In this document: one piece after another, positions 37,601 through 46,666 of the stretch
Layout: the number at the start of each line of letters is the position of its first letter
Numbering within the stretch: position 1 is the first letter of the stretch
NCBI GenBank assembly: GCA_025359205.1
Contig: JANYHD010000035.1
Location: 1 to 64,000, forward strand
DNA: 64,000 nt
Source of the DNA: Gammaproteobacteria bacterium
GTDB taxonomy: Bacteria > Pseudomonadota > Gammaproteobacteria > Steroidobacterales > Steroidobacteraceae
Direction of reading: 5' to 3'
Made by a program: the position numbers and the translations under genes
The notes under the pieces: model-generated
What the model saw: the letters and a program-made list of their open reading frames with translations, nothing else
What the model was told of the DNA's origin: nothing
Database searches by the model: none

Positions 37601-38368
37601 ATGGCCGTCGGTCCCGAGATTCGCATCCAGGAATTCACTGGCGGCGCGATGCTATATGACAGCTCCCGCGCCGGCAATGCGGCGCCCGGCTGGCTCGATG
37701 CTTCGTGGTGGGCCGCACGCGGTGCAGTGAGCGCGGCCAGCGAAGGACGTGGTTCCGCGGCGCTGATCGAGGCCGACGGACGGAGCCTGGTGCTGCGCCA
37801 TTACCGCCGTGGCGGATTCGTGGCACGCCTCGTGGCCGATCGCTACTGGTGGCGCGGCGCCGAGCGCACGCGCTCGTTTCGCGAGTGGCACCTGCTGTAC
37901 CACATGCACCGTGCGGGACTGCCGGTGCCGATGCCCATCGCCGCCGGTTACCGGCGCAGCGGCCGCACCTACACCGCCGACCTGCTGGTGCAGCGGATTC
38001 CGCGCGCACGCTCGCTGGCGCAGGCTATCGGCGCCGCGCCGCTACCACTGGCAACCTGGATGGCCATAGGCAGGTGCCTGCGGCATTTCCATGCGCGCGG
38101 CATCTGCCACGCGGATTTGAACGCACACAACATTCTGCTGGGCGAGAGCGAGGATGAAATCTGGGTCATCGACTTCGACCGCGGTTCGCTGCGCCCGCCG
38201 GGTTGGTGGAGCGACGCAAACCTGGTGCGGTTGCAACGCTCGCTGCTGAAATTGACTGCCGGAGCCGGAGCCGAGCGCTTCGGCGTGGCCGACTGGCAGA
38301 TGCTGCTCGACAGTTACCTGGCGACTGCGATCGAGCTGCGGCAATATCCGGCGCTGCAGAACAGCTGA
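37601..38368 (+). CDS. kdkA: 3-deoxy-D-manno-octulosonic acid kinase
   Basis: The 255-residue protein has a kinase fold with catalytic loop CHADLNAHNILL and metal-binding VIDFDRG. It starts MAVGPEIRIQEFTGG at ATG 37601; a TTG at 37583 is in frame. KdkA phosphorylates the Kdo residue of lipid A, typical where WaaA adds a single Kdo. It sits directly before waaA (stop and GTG start adjacent) and divergent from the heptosyltransferase-like gene by 36 bp. Confidence 0.92.
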   Translation: MAVGPEIRIQEFTGGAMLYDSSRAGNAAPGWLDASWWAARGAVSAASEGRGSAALIEADGRSLVLRHYRRGGFVARLVADRYWWRGAERTRSFREWHLLYHMHRAGLPVPMPIAAGYRRSGRTYTADLLVQRIPRARSLAQAIGAAPLPLATWMAIGRCLRHFHARGICHADLNAHNILLGESEDEIWVIDFDRGSLRPPGWWSDANLVRLQRSLLKLTAGAGAERFGVADWQMLLDSYLATAIELRQYPALQNS

Positions 38369-39685
38369 GTGGCGCGCCGGCTCTACACGCTGCTGGTGCT
38401 GCTGGCGCTGCCGCTGGCAAGCTGCGCAGTGCTCTGGCGCGGCCTGCGCGAGCGTGACTATTGGCGTGGCTGGGGCGAGCGCCTGGGCCGGGGTGCGTCG
38501 CTGCCGGGAAATGCGCGCGGTGTGTGGCTGCACGCGGTATCGGTCGGCGAGGTGCAGGCAGCCTCCGTGCTGGTGGCAGCGCTGCAGCGTGAATGGCCAG
38601 GGCTGCCGCTTGCGGTGACGAGCGCCACGCCGGCGGGGCGCGCGCGCGCGCGGGCCGCCTTCGGCGCGAGCGTCGCTGCGCGCTACGCGCCCTACGACCT
38701 GCCCTGGAGCGTGCGCGGGTCGCTGCGCCGACTGCGGCCGGCCTTGCTCGTGATCATGGAGACCGAGCTGTGGCCCAACCTGCTCAATGAATGCGCGCGC
38801 GCACGCGTACCGGTAGTCATCGCCAGCGCACGCCTGTCGGCGCGCAGCGAGTCACGCTGGTCGCGCTTTGGCGCGCTGCTGCAGCCCGCGTTGGCGGGCT
38901 CGATTGACGTTGCGGCGCAGACCGCGGCGGATGCGGCGCGCTTCAGGGCGCTGGGTGTGCCGGCAGCGCGCGTACGGGTTGCCGGCAACCTCAAGTTCGA
39001 GCGCAGCGCTTCAGTCGCTGCGCGCGCGAGCGGCAAGGCGTTGCGCGCACGTTACGCCGCCGCTCGGCCACTGTGGGTGGCGGGCAGCACGCACGCGGGC
39101 GAGGAGGCGGCGGCGCTGGCTGCCCATGCGGCGGTGCGCGCCCAGTGGTCGGCTGCGCTGCTGGTGCTCGCGCCGCGGCACCGGCCGCGTTTCGATGAGG
39201 TCGCAGCGCTGCTCGCGCGCAGCGGCATGCGTTGGCTGCGTCACAGCGAGGTCACGGCGGATCCTGCCGGCACGGCCGCGGCCGCGGCGGCTGCCGCTGT
39301 GCTGCTGCTCGACACGATTGGCGAGCTGGAGAATTTCTACGCGGCGGCCGATGTGGCCTTTGTCGCTGGCAGCCTCGCGCCGATCGGCGGCCACAACCTG
39401 CTCGAGCCCGCCGCGCTCGGCGTGGCGACGCTTGCCGGCCCGTCGCAGGGCAATGCGCCGGATATCGCGCGAGCGCTCGAGGATAAAGGCGGCATGCGGA
39501 TTGTGTATGACGCCGCCGGGCTCGGCGCCGCGGTGCTGGCGCTGCTGGCGGATCCGGAGGCATGCGCCCGGATGGGCGCTGCAGCTCTGGCCACGCTGAT
39601 GGCCAATCGCGGCGCGCTCGAGGCGGTGCTGGCGCTCGTCAGGGAGCGCCTGGCGCCGCTGCCGGGGCCGCAGTCGCCGGGCTAG
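38369..39685 (+). CDS. waaA: Kdo transferase WaaA (KdtA)
   Basis: The 438-residue membrane-anchored transferase has an N-terminal TM (LYTLLVLLALPLASCAVLW), the acidic acceptor-site motif RERDYWRGWGERLG, HAVSVGEVQAA, and donor-side motifs GSTHAGEE and SLAPIGGHNLLEPA. It transfers Kdo from CMP-Kdo to lipid IVA. It starts at GTG 38369, directly after the kdkA stop. The kinase partner suggests a monofunctional enzyme. Its end overlaps the convergent TolC-like gene by 47 bp. Confidence 0.95.
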   Translation: MARRLYTLLVLLALPLASCAVLWRGLRERDYWRGWGERLGRGASLPGNARGVWLHAVSVGEVQAASVLVAALQREWPGLPLAVTSATPAGRARARAAFGASVAARYAPYDLPWSVRGSLRRLRPALLVIMETELWPNLLNECARARVPVVIASARLSARSESRWSRFGALLQPALAGSIDVAAQTAADAARFRALGVPAARVRVAGNLKFERSASVAARASGKALRARYAAARPLWVAGSTHAGEEAAALAAHAAVRAQWSAALLVLAPRHRPRFDEVAALLARSGMRWLRHSEVTADPAGTAAAAAAAAVLLLDTIGELENFYAAADVAFVAGSLAPIGGHNLLEPAALGVATLAGPSQGNAPDIARALEDKGGMRIVYDAAGLGAAVLALLADPEACARMGAAALATLMANRGALEAVLALVRERLAPLPGPQSPG

Positions 39686-41099
39686 CCGTTGCGGGATCGG
39701 CCGGCGCCGGGCTGGCAGGCGCTGGGTTGGCAGGTGCCGGGCTGCCGGGGTCGCTCTCAGGCACCGGCGGCGCGGGTTCCGCCAGCCAGTTGTTGATCTG
39801 CGCGATTGTCGCCCGATCGAGATTCCCGGCCGCGAGGCGCAGCGCAATGATGTTGTTCAGGTAGCCGTACTTGGCCTGCGCATAGTTGGTCTGCGCCTGC
39901 ACCAGCAGCTGGCGGGCGCTCAGCACGTCGATGGCTGTCTTGGTGCCGACCTCGTAGCCCGCCTCGGTTGCCTGCAGCGAAATCTTGTTCGACTCCACGG
40001 CCTGCTTGAGCGCGCCGACCTGCGCGATCTGGCTGATCACGCCCTGGTAGGAGTCGCGCGCCAGCTGTTCGGTCTGGCGCAGCGCGCTCTCATAACCGGC
40101 CTTGCTGGCATTCCACAGGTAGCGGGTCTGGCGCACGTGTGATTGCGTGGCGCCGGCGCTGAACAGCGGCACGGTTACGCCGACTGACCAGATGATGTCC
40201 TTGGTGTCGGTGCTGAACCCAGTCAGCGGATTGGGGACGTTGGTGGTATTGGAATTGCTGAGATCCCAGGTGCGCGAAGCGGAAGCGTTGATCTGCGGCA
40301 GGTGCCCGCCGATCGCGGTGAGATAGTTGTCGCGTGCGATGTCCGCTGACAGGCGGCTGGCTATCAAGTTGGCGTTCTGGCTGAGCGCGGTGGTGACCCA
40401 GGCGTCTTCACTGGCCGGATCGGGTGCGAGCAGTGGCATGCCATCGCCCGGGGTCGACAGCTGCCGGTACTTCTCGCCGGTGACGGCGCGCAGCTGCTCC
40501 TCGGCGCTGGCCAGGGCGCGCTTGGCCGCGATCACGGCAGCGTAGCCGCTGTCGCGCGCCGCGCGCGCGATCTGCACGTCGGTGATGGCGATCAGGCCGA
40601 CGTCGTAGCGCCGTTCGGCCTGCTCGAGCTGGCGCGTCACGGAGCGCAGCGCGCTTTCCTGCGCGGCCAGCGTGTCCTGCGCGCCGAGCACGCCAAAATA
40701 CACCAGTGCGACGCGTGAGATCAGGTCCTCGCGAGCTGCGAGGTAGTTGGCCTCGCCCTGCGCGACCGTGCTATTTGCTGCTTTGAGCGCAACCCAGTTG
40801 TCCCATGAAAACAGGTTGACCTGCAGGTTCAGGTTGGCCAGGGCCGGCGTGCTTTGCCGCACGCTCGCCACGCCCGTCCAGTTCTTGCTGGCGCTGGCAT
40901 TGAGCGGCAGCATGTTCAGTATCGCCTGCGTGCGCGTTTCACGGATCGCCATATGCAGGGCCTCGGCCTGCTGCATGGTGGGATCGGCCGAGAGTGCGTG
41001 GTCGTAGACGGTCTGCAGGTCTTCGGCGCTGGCGGCGCTGGCGGCGCAGCTCAGTGCTAGGGCAGTCAGCCAATTGCGATTCATGCGCGATACATCCAT
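39639..41099 (-). CDS. TolC-family outer-membrane channel with a Pro/Ala tail
   Basis: The protein is about 486 residues from ATG 41099 (ATG 41084 is also possible), with a signal peptide ending SAASAED. It has the duplicated TolC pattern: LVYFGVLGAQDTLAAQESAL and QVGALKQAVESNKISLQATE coiled coils, with IDVLSARQLLVQAQTNYAQ near the end. The last 45 residues are a repeated PAP[AD]-type tail. It can serve type I or RND exporters such as 13867-18141. The rhodanese and pcm genes upstream on the same strand are its usual neighbours in this group. Confidence 0.93.
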   Translation of the reverse strand: MDVSRMNRNWLTALALSCAASAASAEDLQTVYDHALSADPTMQQAEALHMAIRETRTQAILNMLPLNASASKNWTGVASVRQSTPALANLNLQVNLFSWDNWVALKAANSTVAQGEANYLAAREDLISRVALVYFGVLGAQDTLAAQESALRSVTRQLEQAERRYDVGLIAITDVQIARAARDSGYAAVIAAKRALASAEEQLRAVTGEKYRQLSTPGDGMPLLAPDPASEDAWVTTALSQNANLIASRLSADIARDNYLTAIGGHLPQINASASRTWDLSNSNTTNVPNPLTGFSTDTKDIIWSVGVTVPLFSAGATQSHVRQTRYLWNASKAGYESALRQTEQLARDSYQGVISQIAQVGALKQAVESNKISLQATEAGYEVGTKTAIDVLSARQLLVQAQTNYAQAKYGYLNNIIALRLAAGNLDRATIAQINNWLAEPAPPVPESDPGSPAPANPAPASPAPADPATASPATAAPAAAPGAP

Positions 41100-41134
41100 G
41101 GGTTTGTCGTTGCTGTTATTGCGGAACGCTGCTG

Positions 41135-41461
41135 TCAACCGGGATCCAGGCCGGGATCGAACTCGCGGGCCCAGGCCGCGATGCCGCCCCGCAGGTTGCA
41201 CACCCGGCCGAAACCGCGGGCTGCGAGGAACTCTGCCGCCCGCTGGCTGCGCGCCCCAACCTGGCACATCACAATGATCTCCGTGCCTGCGTCAAGTTCC
41301 TCGAGCCGGGAGGGAATTTCATGCAATGGGATGCACACGCTCCCCGGGAGGCCGGCTTGGGCCACTTCCCAGGGTTCGCGCACGTCGAGCAGGCAGTATT
41401 CCTGGCGGGCGTCCATCCTGGCTTTTAACCCCGCAGGGTCGATCTGGGTTACAACATCCAT
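41135..41461 (-). CDS. Rhodanese-like sulfurtransferase
   Basis: This single-domain protein of 108 residues has YCLLDVREPWEVAQAGLPGS and the active-site loop VMCQVGARSQRAAEFL, whose Cys accepts sulfane sulfur. It starts at ATG 41461, 2 bp after the pcm stop, and precedes the TolC-like gene. Single-domain rhodaneses act in sulfur relay or cyanide detoxification; no substrate can be inferred. Confidence 0.9.
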   Translation of the reverse strand: MDVVTQIDPAGLKARMDARQEYCLLDVREPWEVAQAGLPGSVCIPLHEIPSRLEELDAGTEIIVMCQVGARSQRAAEFLAARGFGRVCNLRGGIAAWAREFDPGLDPG

Positions 41462-41463
41462 CG

Positions 41464-42117
41464 TCAAAACCGGAATGAAGTCGGGACCGGGACGTTCTCG
41501 AGCGCCTCGAGGCTGGTCTCGAACAGCACCCGCGAGCTGTACTCGGCGGGCCCCAGCCGCCTGATCAGCCGCGCTTCCATGACCGGGCCTGTGCCCACCA
41601 CCACGAACAGCCGGCCGCCGTACTTGAGCGCACGCTCGAAACGTGGCTCGTAGATCGGGAGCGAGGCGGTGAGCACGATCGCGTCGTAGGCGGTTTCGCT
41701 CATCAGCGCTGCGCCATCGGCGGTGGTCACCTCGACGCTGCCGGCGCCGGCAGTACGCAGGTTGGCGCGCGCCTGGGTCGCGATCTCGGCGTGCAGCTCG
41801 AGTGATTGCACGCGGCCGCCCAGCGCGGCGAGGCAGGCGGAGAGGTAGCCCGAGCCAGTGCCGATCTCGAGCACCTGTTCGCCCTGGCGCACGCCCAGTG
41901 ACTGCAGCATGCGGCCGGCGAGCATCGGCGTGAGCATGTGTTTGCCGCAAGGCAGGGGCAGCGCGCAGTCGGCGTAGGCCAGCGTGCGCCAGGCTGCCGG
42001 CACGAACGGCTCGCGCGGCACGGCGTGCATCGCGTCGAGCGTGCGGATGTCGAGCACCTCCCAGGTGCGCACCTGCTGGGCGATCATCTGGTCGAGGGCG
42101 GCGTGAGCGTTGGTCAT
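41464..42117 (-). CDS. pcm: Protein-L-isoaspartate O-methyltransferase
   Basis: The 217-residue protein has the SAM motif VLEIGTGSGYLSACL and the PCMT patterns (EPFVPAAWRTLAYADCALPLPCG, MLAGRMLQSL). It methylates isoaspartyl residues in damaged proteins. It is the first gene of pcm-rhodanese-TolC. The exported isoaspartyl peptidase at 31725 addresses the same kind of damage in a different compartment. Confidence 0.92.
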   Translation of the reverse strand: MTNAHAALDQMIAQQVRTWEVLDIRTLDAMHAVPREPFVPAAWRTLAYADCALPLPCGKHMLTPMLAGRMLQSLGVRQGEQVLEIGTGSGYLSACLAALGGRVQSLELHAEIATQARANLRTAGAGSVEVTTADGAALMSETAYDAIVLTASLPIYEPRFERALKYGGRLFVVVGTGPVMEARLIRRLGPAEYSSRVLFETSLEALENVPVPTSFRF

Positions 42118-42289
42118 GGGGGTTGCAATGATAGCAAGCTTTACTTAATTCACGGCTGGCGTCGCCCTGGAAATGCGGGCGGCGAAGCGCAACAAAGTCG
42201 TCATCATATGGTGAATTCGCCCTCCGGTGCGACCACCCGCTGGGCTATGCTGCCGCGGCTGTTATCAAAGAGGGAACCGCAGCAGCTCC

Positions 42290-44593
42290 ATGTCGATCCT
42301 GGCGTTATTTTGCCTGTTGTTCGCGCTGCTTGCGGCCGCGCTGCTGGTGCTGTATGTGATGCAGCGCCGTCAGCGCAGCGCGCTCGAGGAACTGACGCGC
42401 CAGCTGCATCGCATCGCCGTCGGCGGCTCGCTCCGCGGTCGCGTCGAACTCGCGACCGACCAGCGCGAAGTCACAGGACTCGTGACGGTGGTCAATCACC
42501 TGCTGACGCGTGCGTCCGTTGCCGCAGAGCCCGAAGCGCAACCCGCGCCGCCAGCGCCCGTGAGCGAGCTCGGCGATCGCCTGCACGAGGCCGTGCTCAT
42601 CCACGGGAAGACCGGCATTCTCTACGCCAATCCGCAGTTCGCGCAGCTGATCGGCGCGCAGCCTGCCGAACTGGTCGGCCGGCGCCTCGAAGACCTGGTG
42701 CCGCCCGAGTACGCCGAACTGGTGGGCGACAACATCCGTCACCACCTGGCCGGCGAAGCGGCCGCCGCACGCTACGAAGTCGATTTGCTGGGCCTGCAGG
42801 GGCAGCATGCGCGCCTCGAGCTCAGCGCCTGGCCGATCGGGCACGCCGGACAGCAGGCGCTGCTGATCGTGGGCGTGGAGGTGCTGCCCACGCAGACCAT
42901 GGCCGCCCTCGGCGCTCCGTCCGCGACGCGCTCGCGCTCGCGCGCCACGCTCGAGGCCCTGCCCGGCGCGGTGGTGACGGTCGATCTGCACGCCCGCGTT
43001 GAATACCTGAATCCCGCGGCCGCAGCGCTCCTGGGCGTGCCGGTCGAGTCCGCTGCCGGCTTGGGCCTGGACGAGCTGGCGCGCCACGCCAGCGAGGCCG
43101 ACCGCAAGCTCCTGGCCGAGCCTGTGCACCAGGCGCTGACCGCGGGCACGCCGCTGAACCTGGGCCGCCGGCCGCTGGTGTTCGGGTCGGAGTCGGCCGA
43201 GCGGCTGATCGAGGTGACGGCAGCGCCGTTGCGCGACGAAGTGGGTGATCAGACGGGCGCCGTGCTGCTGCTGCACGACGTCACCGAGTCGCGTGGCCTG
43301 ACGCGGCAGATTTCATACCAGGCCGCGCACGATGCACTCACCGGCCTCGTCAACCGGCGCGAGTTCGAACGCCGGCTGCAGGAAGCTGTCGAGGGCACGC
43401 GGCGGGGCGACGGCAACCATGTGCTGTGCTATCTCGATCTCGACCGCTTCAAGGCAATCAACGACACCAGTGGCCACCAGGCGGGCGACAGCCTGCTGCG
43501 CGATATCGCCAAGCTGGTGCGCGGTGGGGTACGCGACTCCGATACCGTCGGCCGGCTGGGCGGCGACGAGTTCGGCCTGTTGCTGATGGGTTGTCCGCTC
43601 GACAAGGCGCGCCAGATTGCCGATGACGTGTGCCGCAAGGTCGCCGACCATCGCTTCGTGTGGCGCGACCGCATCTTCAACGTCGGCGCCAGCATTGGCC
43701 TGGTGGAGATCTCGAAGGACGCGGCCAGCATCGAGGAAGTGCTCGCCGCAGCCGACTCGGCCTGCTACCAGGCCAAGCGCCAGGGCAATCACGTGACGGT
43801 TTATTCGGCGCGCGACGAACTGTTCGCGCGCCAGAGCGGCGAGATTCACTGGCTGCAGTTGCTGCAGCGCGCGCTCAAGGAGCACCGCTTCGAACTCTAC
43901 TGCCAGCCGATCGTCGCCGCTTATGGCGACGGCGATGCCGGCCCGGCCATGGAAGTGCTGGTGCGGCTGCGCAACGAGGCTGGCGAGCACGTCTCGCCCA
44001 CGGACTTCCTGCAGGCCGCCGAGCGTTATCGCCTGATGGGCCTGATCGACCGGCAGATCGTGCAGACTACCTTCGACGCGCTCGGCCGCGGCGCGATCAC
44101 GCTGCCGGCCAGGCGCAGCATCGGCATCAACATCTCGGGCCAGACCCTCGCCGATGCGCAGTTCCTCGAGTTCGTGGTCGAATGCTTCGACGCCACCGGC
44201 GCGAACCCGGCGCAGGTGTGCTTCGAGATCGCCGAGAGCGCGGTGATCGCCAACATGGAACACGCGCGCCGTTTCATCGGCGTGCTGCACGGCATGGGGT
44301 GCCGCTTCGCGCTCGACAATTTTGGCAGCGGCCTGGGTTCGTTCTCGAATCTCAAGTTCCTCGCGGTCGATTTCCTCAAGATCGACGGCTCGTTCATGCG
44401 CAACCTGGCGCGCGATTCGGTCAACCAGGCGATGGTGACCGCGATGATCAAGCTGGCGCGCACGCTCAACTTCAAGGTGATCGCGGAGCAGGTCGAAGAC
44501 TCGGCCTCGGTCGATGCGGCGCGCGCGATCGGCGTGGACTTCATGCAGGGCTACGCCCTGGGCCGGCCCGCGCCGCTGCCGATCGCGGCCTAG
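42290..44593 (+). CDS. Membrane GGDEF/EAL protein with PAS domains
   Basis: The 767-residue protein has an N-terminal TM (ILALFCLLFALLAAALLVLYV), two PAS domains, a GGDEF domain (GGDEF at 424-428, RDSD inhibitory site 9 residues upstream) and an EAL domain (E555 in EVLVR). Glu, Asn, Lys and Gln ligands of the EAL site are intact, but the loop DDFG is DNFG (Asn677), which may weaken phosphodiesterase activity. It makes or degrades cyclic-di-GMP at the membrane. It has a 172-bp upstream region shared with pcm and is convergent with the PIG-L gene. Confidence 0.93.
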   Translation: MSILALFCLLFALLAAALLVLYVMQRRQRSALEELTRQLHRIAVGGSLRGRVELATDQREVTGLVTVVNHLLTRASVAAEPEAQPAPPAPVSELGDRLHEAVLIHGKTGILYANPQFAQLIGAQPAELVGRRLEDLVPPEYAELVGDNIRHHLAGEAAAARYEVDLLGLQGQHARLELSAWPIGHAGQQALLIVGVEVLPTQTMAALGAPSATRSRSRATLEALPGAVVTVDLHARVEYLNPAAAALLGVPVESAAGLGLDELARHASEADRKLLAEPVHQALTAGTPLNLGRRPLVFGSESAERLIEVTAAPLRDEVGDQTGAVLLLHDVTESRGLTRQISYQAAHDALTGLVNRREFERRLQEAVEGTRRGDGNHVLCYLDLDRFKAINDTSGHQAGDSLLRDIAKLVRGGVRDSDTVGRLGGDEFGLLLMGCPLDKARQIADDVCRKVADHRFVWRDRIFNVGASIGLVEISKDAASIEEVLAAADSACYQAKRQGNHVTVYSARDELFARQSGEIHWLQLLQRALKEHRFELYCQPIVAAYGDGDAGPAMEVLVRLRNEAGEHVSPTDFLQAAERYRLMGLIDRQIVQTTFDALGRGAITLPARRSIGINISGQTLADAQFLEFVVECFDATGANPAQVCFEIAESAVIANMEHARRFIGVLHGMGCRFALDNFGSGLGSFSNLKFLAVDFLKIDGSFMRNLARDSVNQAMVTAMIKLARTLNFKVIAEQVEDSASVDAARAIGVDFMQGYALGRPAPLPIAA

Positions 44594-44596
44594 GGC

Positions 44597-45532
44597 CTAC
44601 GGCGCCGGCGCGTAGATTTCGTCGTTGCGGACGAAGGCCTCGAGAAAGCGGCGCATCACGCGCAGCTGCGTGCGGTGTTCACCCAGCGCCGCGAGCTTGC
44701 CTGCCACCTGGGCGTCACTGAGCGGCAGGCGTTCCCACGCGAGGTCCCTGGCGATGCGCGGTGGCAGGAGCGCTCGCTCGCGATGCAGGCCGCGAGGCGC
44801 GGGCCATTCGTGCCCGCCGTGCACGATCCAGTAGTAGAGCTTCGCCCGCGTGGAAGCCGCGCGCACCAGATCGACGGCCAGTGCGCCGCTCGCGCTGTGA
44901 TCCGGGTGCCGGTCCTGTGGTGCTGCCGCCAGCACGATCGTGGGGGCAAAGCGTTCGATGACTTCCTGGAGATTGCGTCGCAGCGCGGCGCCCGTGTACG
45001 CGCTGCCTGGATGCAGGGCTTCGGCATACGGAACGGCGCTCACGCCCGTGTAGCGGGAGCGGAGCGGCGTGCTGGCCGGCCCGCGCAGCAGTACGCGCAG
45101 GTCGCGGTCGGGAAAGCCCAGCAGGTATTGCTGCGCGCGTGGCACGCCGAGCCGGTCCGCTGCCGCGTGCGCCTCGACCATGCGCTGCACGCCCAGTTTT
45201 TCCAGCCCTGCGCCCTTCGGGCGCAGCGTGCGTTCGGTGACGATGGCGTCGATCTCGAAGCTGTCGCCGGCCGTCATCCACACGATCCCGACAGTCGCGC
45301 CGGCCGCGACCGCCTGCTGCAGGTAGCCGCCACAGCAAAGGGTCTCGTCGTCAGGGTGTGGTGCGATGACCAGGATGCGATCGCCGGCGCGCGGCGCCGC
45401 CATCTGCGCGAGTGGCGGCGGCGAACGGCCCGCGGCGATCAGTACGCCGCTGCTCAGCGCCAGGCAGGCGCCAAGCAGGCACGCCAGGCGCGTACGAAAT
45501 GAATGCCGCTGGCATGGCACGGCGCTGGACAT
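44597..45532 (-). CDS. PIG-L/LmbE-family deacetylase, exported
   Basis: The 311-residue protein has a signal peptide or anchor (LACLLGACLALSSGVLIAAG), then the zinc motif PHPDDE (58-63) and a later HPDH. The family hydrolyses N-acetyl groups from amino sugars such as GlcNAc-inositol or bacillithiol precursors. It ends 4 bp from the GGDEF/EAL gene on the other strand and follows ada. The natural substrate is not evident. Confidence 0.9.
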   Translation of the reverse strand: MSSAVPCQRHSFRTRLACLLGACLALSSGVLIAAGRSPPPLAQMAAPRAGDRILVIAPHPDDETLCCGGYLQQAVAAGATVGIVWMTAGDSFEIDAIVTERTLRPKGAGLEKLGVQRMVEAHAAADRLGVPRAQQYLLGFPDRDLRVLLRGPASTPLRSRYTGVSAVPYAEALHPGSAYTGAALRRNLQEVIERFAPTIVLAAAPQDRHPDHSASGALAVDLVRAASTRAKLYYWIVHGGHEWPAPRGLHRERALLPPRIARDLAWERLPLSDAQVAGKLAALGEHRTQLRVMRRFLEAFVRNDEIYAPAP

Positions 45533-45541
45533 GCGCCGATT

Positions 45542-46612
45542 CTACCCGGCCTTCGCGCCACTCTCCCGCTCGAGCAGCGCGCGCTTGCGCTGGATGCCCC
45601 AGCGATACCCGGACAGCGCGCCGTCGGTGCGCACCACCCGGTGGCATGGTATGGCGACAGCCAGCGTGTTCGCCGCGCAGGCCCGGGCCACTGCGCGCGC
45701 CGAGCGCGGCGCGCCGATGCGCCGGGCAACATCGGCATAGCTGACCCGGGTGCCGGCTGGGATGGCGCGCAGCGCCTGCCAGACGCGCTGCTGGAACACT
45801 GTGCCGCGCACGTCCAGCGGCAGCCTCAGCCCGGTGGCGGGTGCGTCGACAAATTTCACCACCGCGGCCACGCAACGCTCGAAACCTGCGTCGCCGCCCA
45901 GTAGCTCGGCGCGCGGGAAGCGGTCCTGCAGCTCGCGCAGCAGCGCTTCGGGGTCTGCGCCCAGCAGGATCGCGCAGATGCCCTTGTCGCTCTGCGCAAC
46001 CAGCACCACGCCCAGCGCACAATCGCCCACGGCGAAGCGGATTGCCGTGTGCGCGCCGCCGGCGCGAAACGCGCGTGGCGTCATGCCGAGTACGGCGTTG
46101 GAGGTGGCGTAGAAGCGTCCGCCGGAGTTGAAGCCCGCGTCCAGGATGGCCTGCGTCACGGTGCCGGCGCGCCGCAGTTCGCCGCGCACGCGCTGGCTGC
46201 GGTGCGCCAGCGCGTAGGCGCGGGGGCTCAGGCCGACCATGGCCTTGAACACGCGCTGGAAGTAAAACGGGCTCATACGGGCCTGGCGCGCCAGCGCGGC
46301 GAGCCGCGGCGGCTCAGGCGCCAATTCGATGTAACGGCAAATACGCGCCATGAGCGCCGCGCGCGCTTCGGCCGCTGGCGCTTGGCCCGGCCGGCAGCGC
46401 TTGCAGGCCCGGAAGCCGGCGGCCTCGGCCGCCGTGCAATCCGCGTGGAAGGCCACGTTCTCCGGCCGCGCGCGCCGCGACGGGCAGGAGGGCCGGCAGT
46501 ACACGCCGGTGGTCCGCACTGAATAGACGAAGCGGCCGTCCTGCGCGACATCCCGCGCGAGCACCGCGGCCCAGCGCGGATCGCGAAAGTTGGTGGTGAG
46601 CTGTTCCTTCAT
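45542..46612 (-). CDS. ada: Ada regulator / O6-alkylguanine-DNA methyltransferase
   Basis: The 356-residue protein has all Ada parts. The N-terminal zinc Cys4 is C39, C43, C70, C73, with C39 the phosphotriester acceptor. An AraC-type HTH (RLAALARQARMSPFYFQRVFKAM) follows, then the C-terminal methyltransferase with the acceptor C323 in IPCHRVVR. It repairs methylated DNA irreversibly and, when methylated, activates its own gene. Its stop is 9 bp upstream of the PIG-L start. Confidence 0.95.
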   Translation of the reverse strand: MKEQLTTNFRDPRWAAVLARDVAQDGRFVYSVRTTGVYCRPSCPSRRARPENVAFHADCTAAEAAGFRACKRCRPGQAPAAEARAALMARICRYIELAPEPPRLAALARQARMSPFYFQRVFKAMVGLSPRAYALAHRSQRVRGELRRAGTVTQAILDAGFNSGGRFYATSNAVLGMTPRAFRAGGAHTAIRFAVGDCALGVVLVAQSDKGICAILLGADPEALLRELQDRFPRAELLGGDAGFERCVAAVVKFVDAPATGLRLPLDVRGTVFQQRVWQALRAIPAGTRVSYADVARRIGAPRSARAVARACAANTLAVAIPCHRVVRTDGALSGYRWGIQRKRALLERESGAKAG

Positions 46613-46666
46613 GGCGGAACTCTAGCGCAGGGCGTGGGCGCGGACACCCCGGCGCTTGCGGTCAAA

